This document shows, one piece after another, positions 1 to 11,395 of a DNA stretch of 64,000 nt. The position numbers were made by a program, and so were the translations under genes. The notes beneath the pieces are model-generated. The model saw nothing but the letters and a program-made list of their open reading frames with translations, had not been told where the DNA came from and did not search any database. Source of the stretch: Ustulina deusta (lineage: Eukaryota > Ascomycota > Sordariomycetes > Xylariales > Xylariaceae); NCBI GenBank assembly GCA_023159155.1, contig JAJNNX010000069.1, positions 186,001-250,000 on the forward strand, written 5' to 3'. Position 1 is the stretch's first letter. Every line of letters starts with the position of its first letter.

Positions 1-555
1 TTCCGGGGTCAAAGCGAGCCACCTCAGCTTCCATCTCCTAAACTATCCACCAAGGTTGAGTCACCAGTAACGCCAATGGGCAAAGGAAAGAAAAGGTTAA
101 GTCCGATGCGCAGGTTAAGCCGGATCCGCGGCTCTATATCGACGCTGTCGCAAACGCCATCAACACATATGCGAAGCAAGGGACGGTCTTCTCACGAGGA
201 GCGGTTGCGTATAAGCCGCATCCGAGAGCAAAAAGCGCTGGACGAATTCCGCGCCATGATGTCGCACACACCATCACCTCACAGCGAATGGGCTCCGCCA
301 AGGGTTAGACCCTTGCCAGAGACGCCATCCAGGGCAAGTAGGCCACCCCTGATTGATCACTCGAACGAACCAGGAGGGCTTAGGAGTACGGCCTCGAAGC
401 GAAGCGTTAAGACATTGCGTAGTAACAAGAGCGTGCGGAGTGCGCGGGCGGATGATGACGACGACGATGCGTGGGAAGACATACCGCCACCTGAGTCGAT
501 AATATTTGGATGGGAGGGAGAAGGAAGCGATGGTAGTTTTCCAGTTTATATCTGA
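1..555 (+). CDS. 3' end of an unrecognised gene (5' truncated by window edge)
   Basis: The frame is open from base 1 to a TGA at 553-555, so this is the last 184 codons of a gene that starts outside the window. The visible part is low-complexity: it is rich in Ser, Arg and Pro, with basic stretches (GKGKKRLSPMRRLSR), and ends in an acidic run of six Asp followed by AWEDIPPPES and FGWEGEGSDG. It has no recognisable catalytic domain, membrane segment or signal. The composition resembles the disordered tail of a nuclear or cytoskeletal protein, but that is only an impression. An internal ATG at 76 is in frame but has no special status, because the frame upstream is equally open and shares the same style (Pro/Ser-rich). 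Confidence 0.6.
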   Translation, partial: FRGQSEPPQLPSPKLSTKVESPVTPMGKGKKRLSPMRRLSRIRGSISTLSQTPSTHMRSKGRSSHEERLRISRIREQKALDEFRAMMSHTPSPHSEWAPPRVRPLPETPSRASRPPLIDHSNEPGGLRSTASKRSVKTLRSNKSVRSARADDDDDDAWEDIPPPESIIFGWEGEGSDGSFPVYI

Positions 556-3545
556 GATGCACGATAATGAATTGTGGAGACCGGTCTGTTTGTAATACCT
601 ACCCGATCTTAGTATACTTGGCTACTGAACTTCAGTTTGAATGCGAGCCTCTCCGGAAGCACTTGCAACTAACTTGGTCGACTATGATGGCCGAATCATA
701 CTATATGCACTTGACTGTGAGCGGTGGTAGACTTTTTTTTTCCTTTCTTCTTGTCCTTTTGTTTTTCTTTTTTCCTTTTCCAAAACAATATAACTTGTAG
801 GGTGTTGTTATTCGGTTGTGCGAGAGAGGGCCGTATGAGGTGTCTCACTTAGCGTGGTGTTGCATGGTAATTGCATCGGAGCGGCTCAAGAGGCGGTAGA
901 GTCGTAATCCTGGTCGGATCCTGGACATCCATAGCGGTGGTGCAGGTCACGGGATGGTATAAAGCCGCAGCAACCCCAGTTCCCGTCTATTTCCTAAGGC
1001 ACTGGAGGCTTGACGGCATCAGCATGACCCCGGTTCGACCCAGACACAGCGCCAGGCCACGGAGGACCACGCATAGTTCGCACTCTTGGCCAGCGTCCAC
1101 CTCTCCAGGTCTTTCAACGCCCTTCAGCGGCGCGCAGCGTGACGAATGGCCTGGCTTCTCGCACTGGGACATCGACGGGGGTTCTGTGCAGACTGTCTGG
1201 ACTCGTCCGTGGTCTGCCGGCTACTGACTGACTGCTCTTGGCGATGATAGATGAAGTAACCTGTGCAGCAAACCACTGCAGGGCTCACGGCAAACACTCT
1301 CTCTTGCAGGGATCGCCTGGCTCGCTACATCGCATGCTGCGTCGGGCCAAGGGACTGCAGCCACTCCCGGACGCTGTTCGATGCCTTAAAGTGGGATACT
1401 CAGCCCAAATAAGGGTCGCGGTAAACCTTTGGTTCGCAACGCATGTTGTTGAGTTGGTGAGCAAACAATCTTAAAGTGATACTGGTGTCGGTCACCTATT
1501 CGACACACGACCGCGCTTCCTCGCGAATGTTACGAGCCTATCAGGTCTCTCTCGCTTGCCACAGCCACCACAGTCCCGCAGCAGCACAGGCGAGAACGGT
1601 GTTGGGAGCATGTAGGCGAGTACTCATCATGCTGTTCCCAGTCGACAACAGTTGATATTTTCTCAACTTTGGCGGGAATGAATGGCCGAGTGCCTAGTGT
1701 GGTTTTCATCGCCACGGATGGATTGGTAGACACGTGAAAACATCAAGGTTGTACTTGCTGTACCAGAATCCTACATACTGACACAGAGTACATGTCGGAG
1801 TACATATATATATATCAGGTATTCCAACCTACTATGTATACATTGGCATGCACGTGAAGTGCCAACATAGTACGCCGTGCTGATGATATCTTGTGCTGTA
1901 ACTAGCATGGACAGGAGAGGTTGAGGTGCCTTAGGTACCTACCTAGGTACTAGGTAGTATAGGCAGGTTGAGGTAATTGATAACGGGCTGCGTGGGTGTT
2001 TATATATCTCTATTTCTAGCACCGTAGGTACCTAGGTTATGTATCTAGATGCTGTTCTGCAATGACTCCATGAAACCCGTGTTTTCGGACGATTTCCAGG
2101 TCCACGTATACACGTGTAAAGAGCCACGAACCCCCCAAATATAGTCCGAAACTCATAGCTTACTTCAAAGAATCAGGTCTTATATCTACATGTAGGTACA
2201 TAGGGAAGTACGTGGTCCCCCTCTGTACCCCAAGGTACATAGTATCAACGTGCCCGATAAAGGGAATTTAGGTACCTAAGGTTAGGCAAGGACTGCCTAC
2301 ATTAGGTATGTATCTATCTATATTGGTAGCCAGGTAGATACCCGACCTCGTACCCCGTCTCCTATATTTTTTCTGACCACATGCACCCGCTCCTTTGTGT
2401 TGAGAGGACCCTGACACGCACCACAAGATAGGTAGGTACCTTAGGCTCGGTTGCTACAGTAATTTGTTTCCTCTCCCTCGTGCAACCTCTTTTTGCCTCC
2501 ATCAACTTGCATGGTATGTTCATGGTGTCGGACTATTTCCAGCAAGATAATTTGGAATAATTAGGCGTGTTTTGTCTCGTTCTCGTTACCATATCTCAGG
2601 CAGTTCACACATGCCTGCATACAGTTAGTTAGTAAGCTGTAACTATATCGGTCATCTGTCTGCGCTAGTACGCTATCTACCTAGTATACCTATCCACCTT
2701 CTTAGTGGATGCATACATACCTCGCTACAACAGAGGAGACTGACGATCTCTGGCACACAACTAAGCCTATCTCACTCTAGCCCTCCCAATTCTTTCGGTT
2801 AGGTGCTATTCAGCCTACCTACCTGAGGTACTTACCCAAGCAGTAGGTACCTACCCAGGTACTCTGTCACCAGAGATAGCAGATAGGTACCTACCTCCAG
2901 CCCTCCCTGTGCCTCTTGATGGTCTTTTTTTCTGTCCAGGTCATTTGGCATTTCCAGCATTTGCCCACATCTTTTCCCCCGCCTTCGCCCTCCTCACCAG
3001 GCGCAAACCCACCCGCCGAGCCATCACCATCCATGAATGATCCCTCTGCTATCCTGTCCTGTCTTGCCGACCCTACTGTACCTAAACCTGCCACTACCCT
3101 ATCTGGTCTGTTGCCTTGTTTTTTTCTTCTACGATAAACAACGAGAACAACAATTGCTGTTATTTTTGTTGGGTTCCATTTCCTTCCAGCAGTGACCGTC
3201 CCAACCCCGGACCCAGCCCTGCTAGTCTCGTGCAGTGGTCGCTCGGCTGTCTGATTCGATTCTTTGGCGTGATACAAACTGTCTCTCTGCCTCTCTTTCT
3301 GACACCAACATTGCTCTCGATCCATCTCTCGCGCAACTCCCCGGCGCTCCACAAAAACGCACCAAGTGCCTGCCCGGATATTTCCCATCGGATCCTCTCG
3401 AGCCATTCGAGTTGTCCAGTGACATTCCCACCGCTGCCGACGAATACCCAACGACGACCAATCTGCCCCTCCTTCCGCCGTCAACGCCCATCCCGACCTC
3501 TTCCCACCTGGACCACCGTTCCCGATTTCAGCGTCTTCTGTCGCC
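556..3545. other. Intergenic region, including the 5' leader of the PP2C gene
   Basis: No convincing gene is seen. The stretch 1,920-2,900 is dense in palindromic TAGGTACCTA and CCTAGGTA-like words. The stretch 2,900-3,545 is pyrimidine-rich and probably contains the promoter and 5' leader of the phosphatase that begins at 3546. An open frame of 118 codons at 871-1227 has no family features and was not called. Confidence 0.5.
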
Positions 3546-5442
3546 ATGGGTCAAACCCTCTCGGAGCCCGTTGTCGAAAAGGTATAGACCTACTCTTCTG
3601 AACACTCCTCTATCAATTGCGCCGCTTCCGTGTCTTGTCAGCGAACCTGGCCTCTGAGCGCGTGCCTGATGACCTCATCCTATCCCTCCTACTTAGTCTT
3701 GCTTTGCTACGTTCCCTCCTGCCGGATAGCCGCCGTCCGCTTAAGCCGTCACTGACCTGCTTCTCATACAACTAGACTTCGGACAAGGGCGAGGATGACA
3801 GGCTTCTATACGGCGTCTCGGCCATGCAGGGGTGGCGTATTAGCATGGAGGACGCCCATTGCACCGTTCTCGATCTCCTAACTCCCGAAGGCAATGAGAA
3901 GAACATACATCCTTCGCGATTGTCGTTCTTTGGCGTCTTCGATGGCCATGGCGGAGACAAGGTCGCTCAGTTCGCTGGCAAGCGCATACCCGATATTCTC
4001 GTCAAGCAGGATACCTTCAAGCAGGGTAACTACGAGCAGTCGCTTAAAGATTGCTTTCTCGCTACTGACCGGGCAATATTGAGTGGTATGCACCTCTATA
4101 CCAATGCTAGTGCCATATTCTACTAGTAATCATACTAACGTCTATCTAGATCCTGCGTACGAGGATGAAGTGTCTGGATGCACTGCCTGTTGTGGATTAA
4201 TTAGTGCTGACAAGATCTTCATTGTTCGTAATACCCTAAAAACTTGAAAAAAACAAGAAACATGAAAACACTACTCGCGAGTGCAAATAACTAACTTGGT
4301 CCTCTCAGGCGAATGCCGGGGACTCGAGAAGTGTCTTGGGCGTTAAGGGCCGGGCCAAACCACTCTCCTTTGATCACAAGCCTCAGAATGAAGGTTAGTT
4401 TTGCTCATAATGGTTGCGCGATACTGTGCTTACGTGAATTCTTTCATCACTGCAGGCGAAAAGGCCCGAATCACTGCTGCTGGCGGTTTCGTCGACTTTG
4501 GTCGTGTCAACGGGAACCTCGCGCTCTCCCGTGCCATTGGAGACTTCGAGTTCAAAAAAGGCGCTGAGCTTGCACCAGAGCAGCAGATAGTAACGGCCTA
4601 TCCTGACGTCGTGATGCATGAGCTCAGCGACGACGACGAATTCTTGGTTATTGCATGTGACGGTACGTTGGTCACCTACCCTAGTGTCCTGCTGTTGTGA
4701 TTAGGCTAACGGTTATCAGGCATTTGGGATTGCCAATCGTCACAAGCTGTCGTCGAGTTTGTGCGTAGAGGCATCGCCGCGAAACAAGACCTAGATAAGA
4801 TTTGCGAGAATATGATGGATAACTGCCTCGCCTCTAATTCAGAGACTGGTGGAGTGGGGTGCGACAATATGACTATGGTTGTCGTGGGTTTCCTAAGAGG
4901 CAAGACGAAGGAGGAGTGGTATGAAGAGGTTGCCAGCCGAGTAGCTAAAGGTGACGGCCCCTGCGCCCCTCCCGAATACGGTATGCCTTCTTAGAGCCCG
5001 GGTCTCCTGGAACGAACTGACTTGCGGTGCCTCAGCGGAATTCCGGGGACCTGGTGTTCATCACAACTACGATGACAGCGACAGCGGCTATGATATCGAT
5101 GTAGAAAACAAATCTAGAAATTTTGGCGTTGGTGGGTATAAGGGCCGCATCATATTCCTTGGAGATGGTACTGAGGTTCTCACGGACTCAGACGACGCTG
5201 AAATGTTCAATAACTCGGAAGAGGATAAAGATCTAGCGAGTCAGGTGTCTAAGAAAAGCGCGGACGCTAACGAGCCTCCGCCTAGAGCCCCCTCACCACC
5301 ACCTCGCGGAGCAAAGAAACAACAGGAGTCAGCCAAGGCAGAAAATGACGAATCGACCAAAAGGGAGGTTGCGGAGAACAAGGATGCCCAAGGCGGCTCC
5401 GAAGTTACGAAGCCCGAGCTCTTGTCTGGGTCAAAAGACTGA
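3546..5442 (+). CDS. ptc2: PP2C-type Ser/Thr protein phosphatase (Ptc2/Ptc3-like)
   Basis: This is a metal-dependent protein phosphatase of the PPM/PP2C family. In yeasts Ptc2/Ptc3 dephosphorylate stress MAP kinases, the checkpoint kinase Rad53 and other targets. Seven exons were assembled: 3546-3581, 3776-4085, 4150-4223, 4309-4393, 4456-4662, 4720-4980 and 5036-5442, giving 459 residues. The start [14 protein letters not shown] is the usual beginning of fungal Ptc2. Family motifs appear in order: the metal-site region [63 protein letters not shown] and [10 protein letters not shown]. The C-terminal third (from about residue 330) is acidic and low in complexity, as in Ptc2/3, with the segment [15 protein letters not shown] after the catalytic domain. 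The third intron needs an unusual GTTCGT donor at 4224 to stay in frame. Every other intron has a standard GT-AG pair. Confidence 0.93.
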
Positions 5443-6312
5443 TCCGGCTGTTGAAACGAGTTCCTCAAGGTGGTGTCAAAACTAGATTTGTTACAGCATC
5501 TCGTCAGCGCTTTGGGAGCGTTAAAAAACACATGCAGTCCTGAATGTTTAGACGGGTTGACGCCAGTGTCGACGAAGGAGTCTTTTCTTGTCTGGGCCAT
5601 ACGGGAATGTCAATGGAAGGGTATATGTGCCGAGAATACCCAGGCGAAGGCGAGGATCTCCTTGGGTGACGATAAGCAGAACCTTGAGCATACAATATGG
5701 GGCTGGGCAACTGCGTCTTCGAGCGGGAACACCCTGTTGTACGATAGGGACCTTTCTTTAGGAGCGGCCTAGATAGCTTGAGTCCAGCGCGCATCGCCCT
5801 GGTCTTGGGTCTTCACTGTCAGTCTTGAAAGAAAGATAGCTCGAGCTTTTTTTTACAGTTTTTCTTAGCCTGTCAGTGTCTATTTGCATCAGCTGGAATA
5901 AATGCATACCGGTCTAACTGATGTGAAGTGGTCAGTCCGTATAGCCATGCCTTGAATAGTATAGTTCTCCGTCCCGGGCCAGTCTCACGGCGAGCAGAGA
6001 TACAGGAGACTTCCGGTTTCGAATCTTCAAGGGCATGTAGAGTCGCCATCGAGCTAAGCCCGAGAGTGCACAGAGCGAAGCAGCTGGCAGCAGCCGAGCA
6101 TGCTTTCACCAGTGTAAATTCTTGTGGTCAGAAGGGGACCGACCCACTGGAATAGCAAACAGCTCCAACCATGCAGATAGACTGGTCCTATCTAGGCTAG
6201 ATTAGGTTAGACTAGTTCGGGAAAATCTGATCGAAAAGTTGCAAGTCCCAACTCTCAGCGCTCCCAATCTGTCTGGAGAAGGCGGTATATGCTATCGATT
6301 GACGTATAACTC
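5443..6312. other. Intergenic region
   Basis: This stretch holds the phosphatase 3' untranslated region and the promoter of the next gene. Several short open frames on both strands lack any family resemblance, and no RNA gene was recognised. Confidence 0.5.
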
Positions 6313-8580
6313 ATGTCCCTGGGAGTCAAATCACTATGGGGAGCTCAGTCTCGCATTAGTCTTGTCCAGGGGCTTTCCTTAGTTCCCAGGGAGCATTGTA
6401 ATCTGCCATGCCGCAGTCCATTGCAAGCCCGATGCTGGCTCTCCTCCTCGGCCGAGTTCCCTCCTCCGATCGGAGAGCTCGAACCTGCGAGCGTTCGGGA
6501 GGACGAAGCCAACCAGACAGCGGCGGATGGAGCGCTCCGGGATGAGTCACGAGGGAGACCACGGCGCTCAGCCTTTGCGACGAGGGCTTCGACATCCTCA
6601 TCCGCAGCGCGCGGACGACACTTTTTAAAAAGCATCGCGATGGCGCGAGTGCCAAGTTCGCGCGCCACTCCTCTGATCAAGCCATGGGTCCAGTATCCAA
6701 ACAAACACGCCCGGCGTCGAAGTCTGCGGAAGCATGTAGCCAGCTCGAGAAGACAAGTTCTCCACGAATATACCCGCGACGCCCTCAAGAAACCCCCGAA
6801 TGATTGGCACTCGACATTGGACTTCATGGTCCGACACACTCCCAAGTTCGGCGAGATGCTAGATTTTAAGGTAGGGATTGGGAAAGGAGCGGCGGCGCAA
6901 GCTCGGGCGACCCTTTCCGACCTGGACACGAATCTCTGGCAGATACAGCAAAGGCACCATTGCAAGATTCGCATAGAATCAGGGTTTGACGAGGATGAGC
7001 CTCTTATTCTTAGCCTGTCAGGAACTACTGTCTCCGTTCGAGAATCACTGTTGGAGATTGTGAGGACTGTTGGTAAAGTGTCCGCTGTTAGGGTTCTCGA
7101 CCCAGCTTTGCAGATCTCATCTCCCGAGCTTGGGAGCGGCACCGTCCAGGGCCAGCCAATTCAACTGCTCCATGACGGGGAATCTGCTGCTGAAGATGAG
7201 ACAGTCACCGTGTATGGCCGCACGACCGATTTTGTCAAGATGGCCCAACGCCCAAGATATCAGTCGTACCAATTAACCACGCGAGCCGATGAGATTCCCC
7301 GGCCAGCTGTTTGGACTAAATCTTCTTTTGAGCAATATGTCGCCAAGCTAGTTCTCGCCCGGGTACCCACCCATCTACACCGGTCCCTCTACCCGGTCGG
7401 CTTAGATCACCAGGCGACCGTAGTCCATCTGCTGACCACGCTTTTCAGCTCGGAAGATTTGCGAGCCGCCGCATCGGTCACCGCGTTGAAGATGGCGCTC
7501 CGGTTCATACACTCGCGGGCACCGGTATTTCGACCTGCGGCTCGAACTATTTCTTATCGGACCGAGCTACAGCACCTCCCCCTAGACGCCGAGGTTTTCC
7601 AAACTTTCCTGACCGCAGCATCGAGGGCCCGTGACCTCCAAGGGTTTAACAGTGTTCTGAGAGCAATGCATAGGAAAGGGTATTACATGGGAGCCGGTGT
7701 CTGGTCTGAATTTTTGGCCATGATTGAAGACCCTCGAATCAAGTCCTACGTTATGGGGAAAATGAGATCGCGCGGCCTACACCACCTACCCCCCATCCGC
7801 GAAGTACTAGGTAGGCAGAAGGCGGTAATGGATGTCGAAAGTTGTGCAGATACGGAGATAAACATTCAGAGTTTGCTGCACGCACAGGACAGGCTGTATG
7901 GCACGTCATGGTTAAATACTGTCACGCTCAACAAGATGATATACATCCTTGGCGCCCGTGGAAACCTTGAGGCCTGCTACGAACTACTAGACTTGGTTGA
8001 TCATGACCGTCGGGTACGACCCGACCATTACACACTCAATACTATGATGACACATAACCGGTCAATTCCGCAGAAGATTGCGCTCCTGTCACGATGGCCA
8101 TGGTTAAGCCCAGATGGCGTCACGTATCAGCAACTATTTTCAGCGGCCTGGAAGCAACACCTTCCCAACATGCTCCGAGTGATCTGGCGATACAGCGTCT
8201 TTGCTAACCTAACCAGTTCAAAAATGCGTCATACGCTTACGATGCTGACGTTGCCCGAAGTAGCTCCAAGTCGGAACCGGGCGTTTCTTAAGGCATGGCA
8301 AGATGTGATATTGGGCCGACGCGAACTCGCGGCCGGCAAACCCTTAGTTCGCAAGGGCGCTCAAGGTTTTGGTGCGGTGCACTTGATGGCCAAGTATAAG
8401 GAAGAGGCGGCTGCAGAGCGGCCGCTTGTTAGACTGGAGATCAAACTTAAGGAGGCTTACGATATGGACATGAGGATTCACAAACTGAAGAAAGAAGGAA
8501 TCGAAATGTCTTCCTCGGTGAAGGACAGTCTCACGATAAGCATACCCCTGGGCACCAAACGAGGCAGGTTTAAAAGTTGA
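6313..8580 (+). CDS. Mitochondrial PPR-like RNA-binding protein
   Basis: A single uninterrupted frame encodes 755 residues. The first ~150 residues are rich in Arg, Ser and Ala with few acidic residues at the very start, consistent with a mitochondrial presequence. Residues ~200-260 (around HHCKIRIESG and VRESLLEIVRTVGKV) resemble a KH-like RNA-binding fold. From about residue 430 onward the text has the helical-pair character of pentatricopeptide repeats, for example FLTAASRARDLQGFNSVLRA and NKMIYILGARGNLEACYELL. Fungal proteins of this type act in maturation or translation of mitochondrial transcripts. I cannot say which transcript, nor assign a yeast orthologue such as Pet309 or Aep1. The C-terminus is basic (KRGRFKS). 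The stop is at 8578-8580. An alternative start further in cannot be excluded. Confidence 0.7.
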   Translation: MSLGVKSLWGAQSRISLVQGLSLVPREHCNLPCRSPLQARCWLSSSAEFPPPIGELEPASVREDEANQTAADGALRDESRGRPRRSAFATRASTSSSAARGRHFLKSIAMARVPSSRATPLIKPWVQYPNKHARRRSLRKHVASSRRQVLHEYTRDALKKPPNDWHSTLDFMVRHTPKFGEMLDFKVGIGKGAAAQARATLSDLDTNLWQIQQRHHCKIRIESGFDEDEPLILSLSGTTVSVRESLLEIVRTVGKVSAVRVLDPALQISSPELGSGTVQGQPIQLLHDGESAAEDETVTVYGRTTDFVKMAQRPRYQSYQLTTRADEIPRPAVWTKSSFEQYVAKLVLARVPTHLHRSLYPVGLDHQATVVHLLTTLFSSEDLRAAASVTALKMALRFIHSRAPVFRPAARTISYRTELQHLPLDAEVFQTFLTAASRARDLQGFNSVLRAMHRKGYYMGAGVWSEFLAMIEDPRIKSYVMGKMRSRGLHHLPPIREVLGRQKAVMDVESCADTEINIQSLLHAQDRLYGTSWLNTVTLNKMIYILGARGNLEACYELLDLVDHDRRVRPDHYTLNTMMTHNRSIPQKIALLSRWPWLSPDGVTYQQLFSAAWKQHLPNMLRVIWRYSVFANLTSSKMRHTLTMLTLPEVAPSRNRAFLKAWQDVILGRRELAAGKPLVRKGAQGFGAVHLMAKYKEEAAAERPLVRLEIKLKEAYDMDMRIHKLKKEGIEMSSSVKDSLTISIPLGTKRGRFKS

Positions 8581-9635
8581 GGATAGTGGTGCGCAAACCA
8601 GCAAACGGCGCGTCTCGACTTCACTTTAACGTGGCATGTAATAAAAAAAAGGCAGCTTGACGGCACACCCTGTATATTGTGTATTTGTAACGTGTAGAAA
8701 AGAGGATATTAGACATTTGTATATTCAACCGCGTTACATCATACCACTGCCATTTAACTGGCCAACTACTTACCTAGTGTACACCCTGCCTATCCCCTCT
8801 GTAGGGAGGATTTAGCCGTCGCTAATCACTTTTCAAGACACTTCACGTTGGAAACGAGAGCAACGTCTTGGTTGTCATGAATAGCTCCCACAGCTACTTG
8901 GCAATCTGTAGCTAATCGAACTAGGTAAATTCAAACTCCCTACCCTGTCTCCATCCCATCCACAAACGGCTACAACATATGGAGTGAGGGGACTATCAGT
9001 CTCTGCAACATACTTAATCATAGGGTTATATACCTACCTCTGACCTAGTTTCCCAAGGGAGCGTAACTGTGGGAGGGGGACAGTGCTTGTACACATGTCA
9101 ATTATCTCCCCTCCATCTACCTACAACATCAATATCACGCCGAGGGAATTACATAACACGTAACAGCAACACTTTCGGTAGTTTATTCCGAATCTCAAGT
9201 TCCAGTTGGCAAGAAGATTCTTCCTTTCTCTTATCACCCTTTTGCATTTTATCACTTTTTACTCTATTTATTTAATTTCTTTATATTTTTCTTACGACAT
9301 AGATAAAGGCGAAACGAGCTTGCGTTGGCTGCCTTCCGCAATGGGCAGGCGATGTCAGATCAGCCATCAGCCATCACTAGCCGTCTTGGACCTGGCGGGG
9401 CTAGTAACCCAGTGTTTTTTGCCATGTGAACAGCAACCAAGTTCGTATCTCAGTGTTGCTTCCAGACCTGTGTCCAATGAGCTGGCCACACCGTTCGGAA
9501 TCGCGTCACACCTGCTGTAATTATATAGTGCCGTACCTGCCGTGACCTACAACACTAATCGCTAGGTAATCCGTAAGGTTGCCCCTCACTTCCAAGGTTG
9601 TTACCTAAGGCGCCTTCCCTGCATATAATGCCCCA
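8581..9635. other. Intergenic region
   Basis: A pyrimidine-rich stretch at about 9,215-9,300 (CTTTTTCTATTTATT type) probably belongs to the promoter of the following dipeptidase. No gene is seen. Confidence 0.45.
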
Positions 9636-11395
9636 ATGCCCCGCACTCTGCTCACACGACTCCCGGGCCAACACCATCTTGCGACATCATCACTGCGCGT
9701 GAAGGGCAGCTCTAATCGAATCCTCAACCGACCCTCCAGTCGAACTGCCAGCCCCGTGCCTCCCGCAATTTATCCGCCCGCAGCGCGTGCATATTCAATA
9801 TATCCATTATATCCAAGACCGGCAGCCAGACTCCATAGCCCTTGTGCCGTCGCGGCCACACGAACGTATCTCACCCCCGCCATCCAAGCCCACCAAGCAC
9901 GCAAGATGGCGCCTCAGCTCGACGGCTACTTCGCCGAAGTCGACAAGTTGTCGGATCACTTCATTGACCGTCTTGCCAAGGCGGTTGCCATCCCCTCCAT
10001 CTCCTCCGATGCTAGCCGTCGTCCTGACGTCGTCCGCATGGGCGAGTTTCTGGCTGCTGAGCTCAAGAACCTCGGCGCCAGCGTCGAGCTGCGACCTCTT
10101 GGCAAGCAACCCGACCAGCCCCAGCTCGACCTCCCGCCCGTCATACTCGCTCGCTACGGCAGTGATAAGAGCAAGCGGACGATTTTGGTGTACGGCCACT
10201 ACGATGTTCAGCCCGCCGAGAAGAGCGATGGCTGGTCCACCGAGCCCTTCACATTGACCGTCGGCGAAGACGGCCGCATGTTCGGTCGTGGTAGCACCGA
10301 TGACAAGGGCCCAGTGCTTGGCTGGCTGAACGCCATCGAGGCTCACCAGAAGGCTGGCGTCGACTTCCCCGTCAATCTGCTGATGTGCTTTGAAGGCATG
10401 GAGGAGTATGGCTCTGAGGGCCTCGATGAGCTCATTGAGAAGGAGGGCAAGGGTTACTTTGCCGACGCCGATGCCGTCTGTATCAGTGATAACTACTGGC
10501 TAGGCACCGAGAAGCCTTGCCTGACATACGGTCTCCGTGGCTGCAACTATTACAGTGTCGAGATTGCTGGTCCCGGCGCTGACTTACACAGCGGCGTCTT
10601 CGGCGGTACCGCACAGGAGCCCATGACGGACTTGGTGCGTGTGCTCGGCAGCCTTGTTGACACCAACGGCAAGATCCAGATCCCCGGCATCTACGAGCAG
10701 GTAGCATCGGTGACATCAGATGAGGCCGAGCTATACGATCAAATTTCCTTCACTATGGAGACACTCCACGAATCACTTGGTTCCACGACGACCATACACG
10801 AGGATAAGAATAATACCCTGATGGCGCGCTGGCGGTTTCCGTCACTCAGCGTTCACGGCGTCGAGGGCGCCTTTTCAGCCCCTGGCGCAAAGACCGTCAT
10901 CCCCGCCAAGGTCATTGGCAAGTTCTCCATCCGCACCGTTCCCGACATGGACATCGACACGACGAACGCGGCCGTCTACAGCTATGTCAAGGAGGTTTTC
11001 GCGAAGCTCAACTCTAAAAACTCTCTGAAAGTCTACGCCCAGCACACCGGTAAGTGGTGGGTGGCAAGCCCGAACCACTGGAACTTCCGCGCCGCTAGCA
11101 AGGCTACTGAACGCGTTTGGGGTGTCAAGCCCGACTTCACCCGCGAGGGTGGAAGGTAAGTTATTCACCGCTTTCTTGCTCCTGCGAAGACAACAATTCA
11201 CTAATTATACCTAGTATCCCCGTTACCCTGACTTTCGAGCAGGCCACGGGCAAGAATGTCCTACTGCTGCCGATGGGTAGCTCGACAGACGGTGCGCATT
11301 CTATCAACGAGAAGTTAGATAAGCGCAACTACATTGAAGGAATCAAGCTACTAGGCGCTTATTTGCACTATGTTGCAGAGGAGCCGCAGAGCTAA
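9636..11395 (+). CDS. dug1: M20 family metallodipeptidase (Dug1/CNDP2-like)
   Basis: This is a zinc/manganese dipeptidase. Dug1 cleaves Cys-Gly dipeptides in glutathione turnover in the yeast cytosol. Two exons, 9636-11155 and 11215-11395, join across GT-AG to read [14 protein letters not shown]. The M20 landmarks are present: [10 protein letters not shown] (metal His/Asp), [11 protein letters not shown] (bridging Asp), [12 protein letters not shown] (catalytic Glu and metal Glu), [18 protein letters not shown] (dimerisation-domain His) and the C-terminal segment [11 protein letters not shown] with its metal-binding His. Typical Dug1 starts correspond to the internal ATG at 9906 (MAPQLDGYF), giving about 477 residues. 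The upstream ATG at 9636 adds 90 in-frame residues with no Asp or Glu, rich in Arg, Ser, Pro and Ala. Either start could be used, so two isoforms are possible. Confidence 0.93.

Noticed and set aside
1021..1060. tRNA-like B-box phrase GGTTCGACCC
   Set aside because: No matching A box or cloverleaf arms could be found around it.
871..1227. 118-codon open frame upstream of the phosphatase gene
   Set aside because: No family motif, Arg/Ser/Trp-rich random composition, and overlapping open frames on the other strand.
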